DNA of 64,000 bases, taken from contig JADJNX010000001.1 of the NCBI GenBank assembly GCA_016714125.1, forward strand, positions 186,001 to 250,000, read 5' to 3'. This DNA comes from Ignavibacteriales bacterium (GTDB taxonomy: Bacteria; Bacteroidota; Ignavibacteria; Ignavibacteriales; Ignavibacteriaceae). Below the pieces are notes generated by a model. The model saw nothing but the letters and a program-made list of their open reading frames with translations, did not search any database and had not been told where the DNA came from. Position numbers and translations under genes: made by a program. Positions 20,532 to 30,679 of this stretch are shown in pieces (the first letter of the stretch is position 1; the number at the start of each line of letters is the position of its first letter).

Positions 20532-20951
20532 CTAAATCCGGAACATATACTGAAAAATATCCTCGTGCTGGGCATAAATCTTAATTGTCAATTCTTTGCC
20601 AACTCTTGCGAGTTCTTCCTGAACTTCTTTTAGATTCCTTGGTGAACTCGTGATATCCACTATCATTATCAGGGTAAAAAAGTTTTGCATAATCTTTTGT
20701 GAGATATCCTGAAGATCAATCTCCATCTCTGCGAGACAGCCCGTAATTTTGGCAACTATTCCGGGTTTGTTGATGCCAAAAGCAGTGATAATAACTCTTC
20801 CTTCAAACTTCTCGGCGGGAAGCGAACCCCCACTCTTATTAGCTATTTCTTTTTCAACATAATCCCGAATCATATCAGGGGATGCGTTTGCACCCAATTT
20901 ATCGATAGCCTGGTTTGTCAGGTCCCAAATCTGTTGTTCTGAAATATTCAA
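20532..20951 (-). CDS. ACT-domain protein (UPF0237-like), partner of UPF0210
   Basis: 139 residues. An N-terminal helical extension (MNISEQQIWDLTNQAIDKLG) is followed by an ACT domain: RVIITAFGINKPGIVAKITG, then DLQDISQKIMQNFFTLIMIV. ACT domains bind small ligands such as amino acids. In Firmicutes and elsewhere the UPF0237 ACT protein is directly followed by UPF0210, as here. Its ATG overlaps the preceding gene's stop (4 bases), so it is coupled to the exported YidD cluster. Confidence 0.85.
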   Translation of the reverse strand: MNISEQQIWDLTNQAIDKLGANASPDMIRDYVEKEIANKSGGSLPAEKFEGRVIITAFGINKPGIVAKITGCLAEMEIDLQDISQKIMQNFFTLIMIVDITSSPRNLKEVQEELARVGKELTIKIYAQHEDIFQYMFRI

Positions 20952-21787
20952 GGTTTAAGTCCTTTATAATTTAATTGTAAAAATCGTAATGTCTCTTTTT
21001 TTATTTCAAGATTCCTGCGATTGATATAGTCAACCGTATTTGAAAGATTCCCTCTGTAAAACCGGAATAACACATAATTTGCTTCGATGAGTGCATCAAA
21101 AAACCGGTCAGCTCTTATTGCATCATAAACAAGCCAGGCACCAAATGCCACCCAGCCAAGGGTTATTACTGAATTAAGATATTCACCGGCATAAGCCTGC
21201 CCTGCTCCCGGGATGAGTGCAGAAAGAATTAATCCCTTTGTCATCGAAAGTTGTTTTTCTTCTGCTAATGTACAAAGTTTTAGAAGCCCACCCGAACTGT
21301 CGGAAATCGAAAATTTTTCCCGGGCATCTTCCCAATCACCGGAGAAGGCATACCTCCAACCCCTCCAATAATCAAATATCACACTCTTCTCAGGGAAAAC
21401 TTTCTCAAGCACATCAATTCTCTTGTCAAATGCAGAATATCTTCTTTCAAGAATTAAAACCCTTAAAATCTCCTGTTCTGCAAGAAATTTTTCATCTCTG
21501 GAAGGTGTATTTACCGCCGCCACTTCAAAACAATATCTGGCATTTTTAAATTGACCTGTCTCCCGGTAACAGCGCCCTTTAATAAAATTTGCACTGTAGT
21601 GATATAACTTAAGTGAATCAAAAAAGAGCAACCGTTCAGCTTCGATCATTGCATCGTAATATCTGCCTGAATTACAGAGAGAATCAACAAAATCAGATTG
21701 CCTCGACAAATCATCTTTTTGCGCATTTATTACTATTGGCAATGTCAAAAATAAGAAGAAATGGAGAAACATCGGACGCAAAATCAC
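20948..21787 (-). CDS. Exported TPR membrane protein of the yidD cluster (paralogue 2)
   Basis: 279 residues from a GTG at 21787 that overlaps the previous stop; an ATG at 21772 (MFLHFFLFL) is an alternative. A signal peptide is followed by TPR-like helices (SGRYYDAMIEAERLLFFDSL, YRETGQFKNARYCFEVAAV), then SALIPGAGQAYAGEYLNS and hydrophobic segments. The PGxGxxYxG motif before membrane helices is shared with the next upstream gene, so the two are related. The protein is likely anchored in the inner membrane with a periplasmic TPR domain. No function is known. Confidence 0.7.
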   Translation of the reverse strand: MILRPMFLHFFLFLTLPIVINAQKDDLSRQSDFVDSLCNSGRYYDAMIEAERLLFFDSLKLYHYSANFIKGRCYRETGQFKNARYCFEVAAVNTPSRDEKFLAEQEILRVLILERRYSAFDKRIDVLEKVFPEKSVIFDYWRGWRYAFSGDWEDAREKFSISDSSGGLLKLCTLAEEKQLSMTKGLILSALIPGAGQAYAGEYLNSVITLGWVAFGAWLVYDAIRADRFFDALIEANYVLFRFYRGNLSNTVDYINRRNLEIKKETLRFLQLNYKGLKP

Positions 21788-22613
21788 TCGTCCTCCACTA
21801 TCTTATTTGGTTGTTTTAACGGTTTTGATTTTTGATAATACTCCCAAAACTTCTTTTCGGTCAACTCCCTCTGCGATTCATTGTAAATTTTTGCCGCTGC
21901 AACCGAACCATAAATATTTCCGCCCTGAAAAATGCTGCAATACCGGTAAAAATCCATGCTCTCTGATAATGTCCATCAAAGAAATTGGAATAAGCAAGAT
22001 ATGCAAAAATACCTGTGATAAATAGACTTGCTGCAGCATCTCCATAATTCTCTGTGTAAACTCTTCCCAAACCGGGCACTATCGCTGAGAGTATCCCGGC
22101 AAAAAGCGGAGATTTTGTTGATGGATCAACCCTCTCCATCAGGTTGTTTAACAGGAACTCACTCCCCTCTCCCCCAAAAAGATGAATTGAATTTTTATCA
22201 TCATCATCAAATTTTTTCTTTCTGATATCAGAAAGAATTTTCAGTTTTAATATGTTGAGAGATAATTCACTTGTGTCAGCTTTTTCATATCTTTCGGGAC
22301 TGATAATAACATCAATACCCGACTCAAACCTCTTTTTATCAATTCCGTATCGCAGGTGGGGTAGATAACGGTTGTCTGTAAAAGTAAGATAATCTTCGAG
22401 CTCAATTCTGCAGAGGTCTATAAAAAATTGTGTTTTCTCATCATAAAGAGAAGTTCCTATTAATCGTTCAAATTCCAATTTTGCCTTGTCATGGAATCCC
22501 AACTCATATATATGTTTTCCAAAACTTAATATTTTCTCGGGAGAATGAAGTCCGTTTTGGGCGAATACAGAGGAAACAAAAAGAATGGAGACAAGAATAA
22601 ACCTGAATCTCAA
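21784..22613 (-). CDS. Exported membrane protein of the yidD cluster (paralogue 1), one frameshift
   Basis: Signal peptide MRFRFILVSILFVSSVFA, a helical region and then SAIVPGLGRVYTENYGDAAA with two membrane segments. An indel around 21920-21933 breaks the frame; repaired, it continues GGNIYGSVAAAKIYNESQRE and ends KQPNKIVEDE at a TGA overlapping the next gene's GTG. It begins two bases after yidD ends. The shared PGxGxxY motif and layout with the following gene point to an old duplication. Confidence 0.72.
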
Positions 22614-22614
22614 T

Positions 22615-23016
22615 TCAATTGCCTGAAATGTAGCGGGAAGGGGGATCTACCAGATAACCGTTTTTATCGATGTGGTAGTGTTTAAATTTATTACCAAAAC
22701 TTGTATCGCGGATAAGTCGGTCGGATGTCAGAAGAAATGCCTCAATTATATTTGTTTGACCAAGAGCTTCCACAAAAAACCGTGAACAACTTGGATTAAA
22801 AGGACAATTTTCTCCATCGGGCTCGGAAATAAAAAGGCGGTATCCGTTCGCCAACAGCTTAAATGCCGCTTCCGGGATATCGCCTTCAAGTTTATAATAT
22901 TTGGACTTTACCGATATCTCCTCAGTATAGTCGATCGGTTTTGGGTCCCAATTCTGCGAAAAGGATTGGGTACTAATTAAACCATAAAGCACACAAAGTA
23001 TATAGAGAAGCTTCAT
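22615..23016 (-). CDS. yidD: YidD-domain protein with signal peptide
   Basis: 133 residues. The YidD core is recognisable: AFKLLANGYRLFISEPDGEN, then CPFNPSCSRFFVEAL, matching the family's CxFxPSCSxYxxEA, and an IRDTSFG segment. Ordinary YidD is a 70-90-residue cytosolic or peripheral factor beside the YidC insertase. This one carries an N-terminal signal peptide (MKLLYILCVLYGLISTQSFS) and about 30 extra residues, and rnpA/yidC are not nearby. It is the first gene of a tightly packed set with two exported membrane proteins. Confidence 0.82.
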   Translation of the reverse strand: MKLLYILCVLYGLISTQSFSQNWDPKPIDYTEEISVKSKYYKLEGDIPEAAFKLLANGYRLFISEPDGENCPFNPSCSRFFVEALGQTNIIEAFLLTSDRLIRDTSFGNKFKHYHIDKNGYLVDPPSRYISGN

Positions 23017-23043
23017 CGTTTACACCAAACCTGATACCAAAAC

Positions 23044-24183
23044 CTATTTAAGCAGTTCTCTTGCGATTACCACTCTCTGAATTTCTGAAGTACCTTCATA
23101 TATCTCAGTGATTTTGGCATCGCGTAGATATCTTTCCACAAGATATTCACGAACATAACCATAACCGCCATGAATCTGAATCGCTTCAAGAGCACAATCA
23201 ACCGCCACCTTGGATGCATAAAGTTTTGCCATTGCAGAGTGTTTAGTATAATCCTTGCCGGCATCCTTCAAAGCTGCTGCTTCAAGAATAAGAAGTTTTG
23301 AAGCTTCCACTTTCACAGCCATATCAGCGATTTTAAACTGAATCGCCTGATGATTTTTGATCTCAGTGCCAAAAGCTTTTCTCTGTTTAGAATAGTTTAT
23401 CGAAGCTTCAAGGGAGGCTTCGGCGATTCCGAGTGCCTGTGCTGCAATTCCAATTCTACCACCATTAAGGGTTTTCATGGCAAAATTAAATCCTTTGCCC
23501 TCATCCCATACTATATTTTCGTGGGGAACAAGACAATCAGAGAAACTGATTGAGCAGGTATCGGATGAACGAATTCCGAGTTTATCCTCTTTTTTCGCCT
23601 GATCAAATCCCGGAGTTCCTTTTTCAATAAGGAAAGTGGTAATTCCTTTGTGGCGGAGTTCTCTGTTGGTTTGTGCCATCACAAGATAATAATCGGCGTT
23701 TTTTCCGTTTGTAATCCAGTTTTTAATTCCATTAACTGACCAGTTATCTCCAACCTTTACGGCTTCGGTATGCTGATTTGTTGCATCACTTCCCGCTTCA
23801 GGTTCAGATAAAGCAAAAGCACCAAGTTTTTGTCCACTTGCAAGTGGAATCAGGTATTTTTCTTTAAGAAAATCTGATGCGTAATTTTCCAATCCCCAAC
23901 ACACCAGTGAATTGTTTACCGACATCACCACTCCAACGCTGGCATCCACTTTTGAGATTTCAGCCATAGCCAATACATAACTGACGGTATCCATTCCGGC
24001 TCCACCATAATCGGGTGAAACCATCATCCCCATAAATCCCAATTCTCCCATTTCTTTAATTACATCATAGGTAAAATCAGTGCTGATATCCCTCTCTACT
24101 TCTGTTGGTGCAATCTTTTCCTGAGCAAATTCCCGTGCCATTTGCTGAATCATCAACTGTTCTTCAGTTAATTCAAAATTCAT
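23044..24183 (-). CDS. Acyl-CoA dehydrogenase
   Basis: 379 residues, intact. It starts MNFELTEEQLMIQQMAREFA. FAD- and substrate-binding stretches are visible (FALSEPEAGSDATNQHTEA, WITNGKNADYYLVMAQ) and the C-terminus has EIYEGTSEIQRVVIARELL, in which the Glu of YEGTSE is the catalytic base of the short-chain/butyryl branch. It oxidises acyl-CoA to enoyl-CoA, passing electrons to ETF. No other beta-oxidation gene is nearby. A TATCTTTG box (24228-24235) resembles the Bacteroidota -7 element, but the -33 element is weak. Confidence 0.94.
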   Translation of the reverse strand: MNFELTEEQLMIQQMAREFAQEKIAPTEVERDISTDFTYDVIKEMGELGFMGMMVSPDYGGAGMDTVSYVLAMAEISKVDASVGVVMSVNNSLVCWGLENYASDFLKEKYLIPLASGQKLGAFALSEPEAGSDATNQHTEAVKVGDNWSVNGIKNWITNGKNADYYLVMAQTNRELRHKGITTFLIEKGTPGFDQAKKEDKLGIRSSDTCSISFSDCLVPHENIVWDEGKGFNFAMKTLNGGRIGIAAQALGIAEASLEASINYSKQRKAFGTEIKNHQAIQFKIADMAVKVEASKLLILEAAALKDAGKDYTKHSAMAKLYASKVAVDCALEAIQIHGGYGYVREYLVERYLRDAKITEIYEGTSEIQRVVIARELLK

Positions 24184-24242
24184 GAACAATCCTTTTAATT
24201 ATTGATCTCCAAAAAATATCCGTTGTACAAAGATAGTGAAAT

Positions 24243-24512
24243 TCAAGCAATTTTTGAAGGTTGACGATGGGGGCAGCCGGGCCAGCAACATGGTCTTTTT
24301 TTACCCTTCAACAGATCTTCCGAAAGCCGTAGAATATGTTCCTTCCTTGTTTCAGATTTTTTTACAATAGTCACCCAGCAAATCCATTCATTGCGAGCAA
24401 GTGGCGTTAATTTGTTCCACTTTTCAAGTAGCTCGCGATCGACAAGAAAAGTTTCTTTCAAGTCTTCAGGCACTTCATGCACTACTCCTGATAAAATTAT
24501 GGTATCTGACAT
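24243..24512 (-). CDS. YdeI/OmpD-associated-like small protein
   Basis: 89 residues. The central block VPEDLKETFLVDRELLEKWN and LARNEWICWVTIVKKSETRK fits the PF13376 helical module found in YdeI-type proteins: Pro-Asp-Leu start, W-x(2)-W core, KxxETRxxRI end. The tail CCWPGCPHR adds a Cys/His group. Most relatives of this length are uncharacterised. It is monocistronic as far as can be seen. Confidence 0.7.
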   Translation of the reverse strand: MSDTIILSGVVHEVPEDLKETFLVDRELLEKWNKLTPLARNEWICWVTIVKKSETRKEHILRLSEDLLKGKKRPCCWPGCPHRQPSKIA

Positions 24513-24632
24513 GCAACTCCATATTTGATTGAATAGATGAAATAATTAGTTAAAAATTTTTTGCAATGTTACGATTTTTATAGAAAAATATCTCCATAAT
24601 AATTCGTGGCAAGGTAAATATCAACATTTCAT

Positions 24633-24660
24633 AAAAAAACCCCGAAAAATCTCCCGGGGC
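24633..24660 (-). terminator. Rho-independent terminator of the beta-helix gene
   Basis: On the minus strand GCCCCGGGAGATTTTTCGGG folds with a CCCCG/CGGGG stem and is followed by a T7 run. It lies 20 bases beyond the stop at 24680. Confidence 0.75.
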
Positions 24661-24679
24661 TAAAACCATAACTCAAGTT

Positions 24680-26436
24680 CTATTTCACCAGAATCATCTT
24701 CTTAATATCCGTATAGACGGGCAGGCCAGAGGGGGAGATTACATTCAATTTATACAGATAGATTCCACTCGATAAGCTTTCACCTGTGAAGTATGATTCA
24801 TAATAACCTGCTGAAAGGGACTCATCTCTTAATACTTTTATCTTTTCTCCTGTCAGGGTATATACGGTCAATTGTACACGACCCTCCTCCTTCAGTCTGA
24901 AGCCTATTACCGTTCCGGGATTAAATGGATTTGGATAATTCTGAAATAATCTGTAATCCATTGCAACTTCATGACCTTCCCCTTTTATACCCACAGGAAC
25001 TATCCTGATCTCTTCACTTGCATCTGATATGTTTCCCTGATTATCTTTTGACTTAAATAATATGTAATAACTTCCGCTGAATCCGGGGATTATCTTTGTG
25101 AATGTTGTATCTGTTGTAGTTCCAATCAGATGAGTCGAGTCGGCGTTGAATCCCTGAGTTGTATCCCCATAAACCAGATAATGTTTAAAATCACTTTCGT
25201 GGTTCCTTTTCCAGTTCAGTTGTGTGGTGTCTCCTGTTACAGTTGCAGTTATGCCCCTTGGTTCCAATGGCGCAAGATCAAGATATGGATAAGTTGTCCC
25301 ATAAGGACCTCCATATAATCCAATATCACTTCGGGTGCCGTCTTTATCTTTAACAAGGGTATCTCCGGCATCTATCAATGGAGAGTATGCCTGAAGATGG
25401 TAATCCTTCTCTTCATTCACAAACATTGGAAAACGGATTTTATTTGATATTGAATCTACCACACTGCCATTATCAGTCTTATAGTGTCTGCCGTTATTCC
25501 AAAAGTTGTTAAATCTCAAAGGGGCGTTTCCGTAAAAGCCATAATAACCCCCACCTGAGATGTGATTATTAAATACATCTCGGTAGTCTGATGTTCCATT
25601 TGTTCTGATGGCAACTCCAAAGTTTCCGTTAACAGATTATTTTTTAATTGTATCAGGACCCAGTTCAATTCCATAAGTACTTATGTTTATATTGGCCTTA
25701 TATAGACTCATTACGATATTATTGTAAATCCTTGCCGGATAATTATCAAATCTGGCAATTGTACTAAAATAGGAACTTATATAAGGGCTGATACCAATAC
25801 ATTATCGTGTACAATACATGAACTTATAATTTGCATGTATAAAGTTTCTTCTGAGGCTGTTATAAAGTTATTATAAATTATTATGTTATTTACATCCACG
25901 AAGATTCCTTGCATGCAAGAATCAATGACATTATTATGGACATATAACGTGTCTCCCAAGGGGCAGTAATAGCCTCCGAGAGATAACCCGGCAAAAAAAT
26001 TTGTGACTTTTGTATTTCTAATAACAAATGATAAATTTAGATAATACGATCTATATGCCGCAATACCGGACTTGTAACCATCGGGGCCAATTCCTTCAAT
26101 TTTTAGGTTTGAAATCTCAGTCCTGTCATCCATCATGACTGAATAGTATGCACTATTTCCTAAAGGGAATTTTATAATTGTACTCTCCCACCCCATTCCA
26201 ATTAGAGTAATACCTCGGTTAAAACGGACTATTTCGGTAAATACTCCCTCTCCAACAATTATTGTGTCTCCTTGTATAGATAGACTCATAGCCTTCATTA
26301 TACTGTCTGCCGCCGTCTCCCAACTTGTGTAAGGTGGAATACTCGTGCCGGTTTTGCTCACATAACGCTTCTCAGCAAAGTTTTCGGCACTAAAAGCAAT
26401 CAGAAGAATCAAGATTATGGTTAACTTCTTTCTCAT
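24680..26436 (-). CDS. Secreted right-handed beta-helix protein with sorting domain, interrupted
   Basis: Reconstructed length about 585 residues. Signal peptide MRKKLTIILILLIAFSAENF, then parallel beta-helix repeats (DTIIVGEGVFTEIVRF, GITLIGMGWESTIIKF, NVIDSCMQGIFVDVNNIIIY), a fibronectin-III-like domain and the T9SS type A sorting tail with FQNYPNPFNP and SSGIYLYKLN. The frame breaks at about 25779, and the continuing frame has an in-frame TAA near 25641 within an A-rich run, probably a compensated indel pair. A beta-helix plus sorting tail suggests a surface or extracellular glycan-binding or lyase-like protein; no catalytic residues can be named. Confidence 0.8.
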
Positions 26437-26461
26437 TATCTACTCCTTCATTTCAATAATA

Positions 26462-27309
26462 TCATTTTTTTGAAAGAAATTTTACGGATGAATTGAGGGA
26501 ATCAAGAAGATTTTGAACGGTTCTGATGGGTTGATAACTGTCAATTGAATGCGGTTTATACTGTGTAAGGAAAAAAGTTTGGTCAGGCCGTGAGGAATTT
26601 AAGTCTGCGACATAGTCTTTTAACAACCGATCGCGATGGGCAATATTCTCAATAAAATATGTTTCATAAATGTCATCATCATAAACTTCGATGTAATCAA
26701 GAATAAGTTCTGTATTTCCAAGCCAGACGATCCTGAATTCGATCTTTGTATTAATGTCATAAATATTATCCCCGGGGGTAAAAGCCGCTTGCTGCGAAAT
26801 CAAGTCACCTCCACCGAGTGTGGCAAGTGGAGGGAAATCGTAATCATATACTAATATATAATCTTTGAAAGTTTCCGTAAGCATCTGTTGTGTCACGAGT
26901 TTACTGTTAAGTAACACGGAATCGAAGGGTGTTTTTTTAACTTGTCTCCTGCGCCAATAACCTGCCCTTTTTTTAACCTGAAATTTACTTTATATGTTAT
27001 CCTTTCGTTCTGACTATATTTAGTTGAGTAAACATATTTTTGATATTGTGAATAGTTTGGACCATTGATAAAAACTGAGCCTGCTTTTGCTGTATCGATA
27101 CCTGTTGAGGTTGTTGTACCAACAAATTCACCAAACTGTTTTTTTAATCCAACTGAGGAGGGAGTACCGGGGACAGGGGTACCAACAGGTGACCACTTTG
27201 TGTATAAAGCATTCGAAAAATAATAACCCCAATCGATTCTTTCGACACCCTGCGAAAACAGGTTGCCTGTAAACATTAATCCTGTCAAAAGTAAAAGTTT
27301 TATTATCAT
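26462..27309 (-). CDS. Secreted protein of unknown function, one frameshift
   Basis: Signal peptide MIIKLLLLTGLMFTGNLFSQ (start at 27309 preferred to 27354). The mature part contains GVERIDWGYYFSNALYTKW and, after an indel in the T7 run at 26932-26938, KKTPFDSVLLNSKL and acidic segments. It ends at a TGA in another A-run, so the exact C-terminus is uncertain. No family is recognised and there is no sorting domain. It is 25 bases upstream of the beta-helix gene and probably co-transcribed. Confidence 0.6.
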
Positions 27310-27436
27310 TTGAGTCACTTGTTTATTTAAACTAATTGTTTCCAAAATAATCAAAGAAGTAGTGTCAAAATACTTACTTATGCGGTACTAAAAAATAAAA
27401 AAACACGGTTAATGATTTTGCATAGGGCAATCAGGA

Positions 27437-27580
27437 CCTACAAATATCAAATCCCGTAAACGGGGTATGGGACTTGTCGGAGAGTTATCATCTGCTACGA
27501 ATATGTAACTCCTCCGGAGTATGGAATATAGTTGGGTGACGAATTCAGCTACGAATATCAAACCCCGCAAACGGGGTATT
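27437..27580. repeat. Three tandem CTACRAATAT hairpin repeats
   Basis: Units start at 27438, 27495 and 27549. Each has CTACAAATAT or CTACGAATAT followed by a short palindrome: ATCCCGTAAACGGGGT, ACTCCTCCGGAGT and ACCCCGCAAACGGGGT. The leader is conserved while the hairpin sequence changes, and spacing is 54-57 bases. A 60-codon open frame over this stretch on the minus strand is an artefact of the repeat. Confidence 0.8.
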
Positions 27581-27589
27581 TTTAAGAGC

Positions 27590-27665
27590 AAATCCTGTAA
27601 ATCCTAAAATCCTGCAAATCTTGATTCAGACAACCCTCCGCGTAACTCCGTTTAATCTGCGGGTA
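27590..27665. repeat. 9-bp-unit AAATCCTGT tandem array and a CCGCG-rich tail
   Basis: Starts with AAATCCTGTAAATCCTAAAA and continues with variants (AATCCTGC, AAATCTTG), followed by a stretch with ACTCCGTTTAATCTGCGGG and ATCCGCG. It completes the 390-base gene-free gap between 27310 and 27701. No promoter was identified in the gap. Confidence 0.55.
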
Positions 27666-27701
27666 TCCGCGTCCCCTAATTCTCTTCATAATAATCAAAG
27701 T

Positions 27702-29561
27702 TTATAAAATAATAGTATTTGACCCTTTCCCAAGTGCTAAAGGCAAGGTAAAACAAAATTCACATCCCTTACCCGGTTCACTTTGCACATAGATATCTCC
27801 ACTTTGGGCAAGAACAAAATCTTTTGCAATTGCGAGGCCAAGTCCCCAGCCTGTTTTTTCTTTGGGGTTTAGCTGGGCATATCTTTTAAACAATTTTTCC
27901 TGATCATCTTTTGGAATTCCGGGACCCGAATCTTTAACATAAAATCTGACATGCTTCTGTTCGGCTATAATTGAAAGTGTGATTGAACTCCCAACAGGCG
28001 AATATCGAATGGCATTGTTAAGCAGATTAACATAAACAAATACTGATTTTTCGATATCACCAAAAAACTTTGGGTAGGTTTTCATCCAAATCCACCACAA
28101 GATCAATCTTTTTTCTGAAATTGACATCATTAAAGCTGTAACACTCAATTCCAGAATGTCAGTAGGATTTAATATTGCCATGTTTAATTTGATGTTTCCT
28201 GTTTCAATCTGCGAAAACTCAAGAAGGTCTTTAATCACTCTTGAAAGTCTGTTACTTTGGTTCCGCAGGGCAACCACCAACTCTTTTTGTTCATGATTTA
28301 ACTCCCCGACTCTATTATCATCCAGCATTTTTAGACTAAGATTTATTGAAGATAACGGAGTTTTTAACTCATGTGATACAGTTGCCAATAAATTGGTTTT
28401 TGCCGTGTCTCTTTTTTGGAATTGTGTTACATCTTTAAGTCGAATCATGGTTCCAATAAACATCTCCTTTTTAAGAAAGGCTGAATAAGTGAGAATCTCA
28501 TCAAATTCAAGTTTATAAAAGAACTCATCACCATCAAGGATGATTCTTAAAGGTTTTATGTCGGCTTCACGGTCTTTTTTGATCTGTGGTATTAAATTTT
28601 CAATCGTTTTTATAAGATCATTTTTATTTGCCACATCATCTATTCGTTGATTCAGGATTTCTTTTTCTTCCAATCCTGTTATCTTCAAAACGGTATTATT
28701 GATTAAAACGACCTTACGGTTTTCATCGATCAGGAGCACTGCATCTTTTTAGTGACTCGACCAACGACTCCATTCTTTTTTTCTCAAAATTATCTCATCA
28801 TAGTGTTGAGCTTCATAACTTTCAAGTTTCTCAGCCATGTTGTTAAAAGTTTTTGCCAAAATGCCGATCTCATCGTTACTAACCAAAACGAGCCGCTGGT
28901 GATATTTCCCCTCATTTATCATCTCAATTTTTTCTGTCAAGTCTTTTAGAGGTTTTATTATTTGTTGGGGGAAGGCAAAAATTAAGATCAGCGCCATGAT
29001 GATGCTAACCAAAACTGTTATGACAAGATAAATGGTTAAAGTATTTGCAGTTGAAACCAGGTTCTCATTTTTATCGAGAATGGCTTTCATATTCAGATCA
29101 TAAATCTGCATTATTGCGTTTTTGACCTCTGTGTAAAGCAGCTCCATTCTAACAATTTTTTCTCGCAAAGTTAAACCGGAATCGAAGTCCTCACTATAGC
29201 CTGAGAGAAAGTTTCTGTATTTCTCTTGCAACAAAACAACTATTTTATCTTCATTTTCCTCTGTGATGTTTTGAGTTTCTTTCGACAAGGCCTTCTCAAA
29301 ATTTGATTTGGCTTCCCACAAAAATCTGGAGTGTGTTGAATCGACCACTGTGTCCAATAGCTTTTTTTGTTCCATCTGATAAATGATGTCCAAATTATCC
29401 ATCATGGTCACGGTAAAATCGATGGAATGATAATTATCTACGATGGTGCCTTTTGATTTTTGGGCGAGATGATTTATGAAACCAATCCCGGCAAGTCCCA
29501 AAACGAGGATTAACAGAAAGAGCCCGCCAAGGCCAAATAAGATTTTATTTTTTATTGTCAT
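27702..29561 (-). CDS. Membrane histidine kinase (HAMP-PAS-HisKA-HATPase) of the kdp locus, frameshifted
   Basis: Starts MTIKNKILFGLGGLFLLILV. Domain order: TM1 (about 5-27), helical periplasmic sensor (30-170), TM2 (173-200), HAMP (PQQIIKPLKDLTEKIEMINE, then NDEIGILAKTFNNMAEKLES), PAS (DENRKVVLINNTVLKITGLE), H-box SHELKTPLSSINLSLKML, N-box LLNNAIRYSPVG, G1 DSGPGIPKDD, G2 GWGLGLAIAK. Indels at about 28750 and 28785 split it, and a compensated pair at about 28076-28112 garbles the stretch that should read SEKKIDLVVDLDENLPKVFG. It probably supplies the kinase missing from the adjacent KdpD-like protein. Confidence 0.85.
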
Positions 29562-30679
29562 CATTTGAAGCAATCAGAAACAAATCGATGTTTTCTTTGT
29601 TTGTTAAGTTGGTTAATTCTCTAAAAAAGTTTTTAATTCTCAGTCGGTAAAGTATGGAAAATGAAGGTTTCCCTATCACTATAAGTGACGCTTCCACCGA
29701 AACTGCAAATTTCACAAGTTCCTTAGCTACCTCGTTACCATTGATCTCTACAACTTCAGACCCCAGTTCCGTGGCAAGTTTAAAATTGTTGATCAGTTGC
29801 CTCTGAACTTTTGGATCAATCTTTAATGGTTCCTCATTTGGAGTTTGAACATAGACTGTGTACCACTTGGAATTATAAATCGAGACAATACGGGAAGACT
29901 TTCTGATAACTCTTTTAGCAGAATTATAGTTACTGCTTATTGCCGTAACAATCGCCTCCATCTTTTGCCTGTTACCAATTGGAATTTGACTGATTATTTT
30001 TCGCTCCACTTGGTGTGACACCTCTTTTAACGCCAGGTCTCGTAACAAAAGGAGTTTGTCATTTTGGAAAAAATTGCTCAGAGCAGTTGTAACTTTAGTT
30101 GGATCGTAAATCTTCCCTTCTTTAAGTCGGTCAATCAAATCCTCAATAGTAAGGTCGATATTTACAACTTCATCAGCCTGGTGAATGATGGTATCGGGCA
30201 CCCGTTCAGAGATTTTTACTCCTGTGATTTTTTCAACCTGGTCATTAAGACTTTCGATATGCTGAATATTTACAGTGGTGATAACATTGATTCCGGCATC
30301 AATCAGTTGTAGAACATCCTGCCATCTTTTTTGATTCGCCGAACCGGGGATGTTTGTATGCGCAAGTTCATCCACAAGAACAATTTCCGGGTTTTGCAGG
30401 AGAACAGACTCCGAGTTGTTTCCCTTTGTAAAACACCTTTTTTCTTTCCATTATCGGAAGTCCTTCAAGGAGTTTTGCCGTCTCTTTTCTACCGTGAGTC
30501 TCAATATACCCGGCAACCACATCTATATTGTTCGCAAGCAATTCTTTTGCCTCAAGGAGCATTCGATAGGTTTTACCCACTCCTGCTGCCATACCGATGT
30601 AGATCTTTAACTTTCCTTTTTTTGACTCTCGAATGAGATTTAAAAACTGGAGTGCAGAACTTCGAATTTGAGTTGACAT
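29545..30679 (-). CDS. kdpD: KdpD N-terminal sensor protein (KdpD and USP domains only), one frameshift
   Basis: About 378 residues. The KdpD domain opens with GKLKIYIGMAAGVGKTYRML (Walker A GVGKT) and YIETHGRKET. Removal of one G near 30408 restores KQLESVLLQNPEIVLVDELA, then HTNIPGSANQKRWQDVLQLI. A USP-like domain follows (VETPNEEP region, ASLIVIGKPSFSILYRL). It stops there: no transmembrane helices, GAF, HisKA or ATPase domains. Split or short KdpD proteins are known in Bacteroidota and cyanobacteria. It starts two bases before kdpC's stop codon ends and overlaps the histidine kinase gene. Confidence 0.88.

Noticed and set aside
27409..27591. 60-codon minus-strand frame
   Set aside because: It translates the CTACRAATAT hairpin repeats (PRLRGLIFVA-like periodic peptide) and has no gene-like features.
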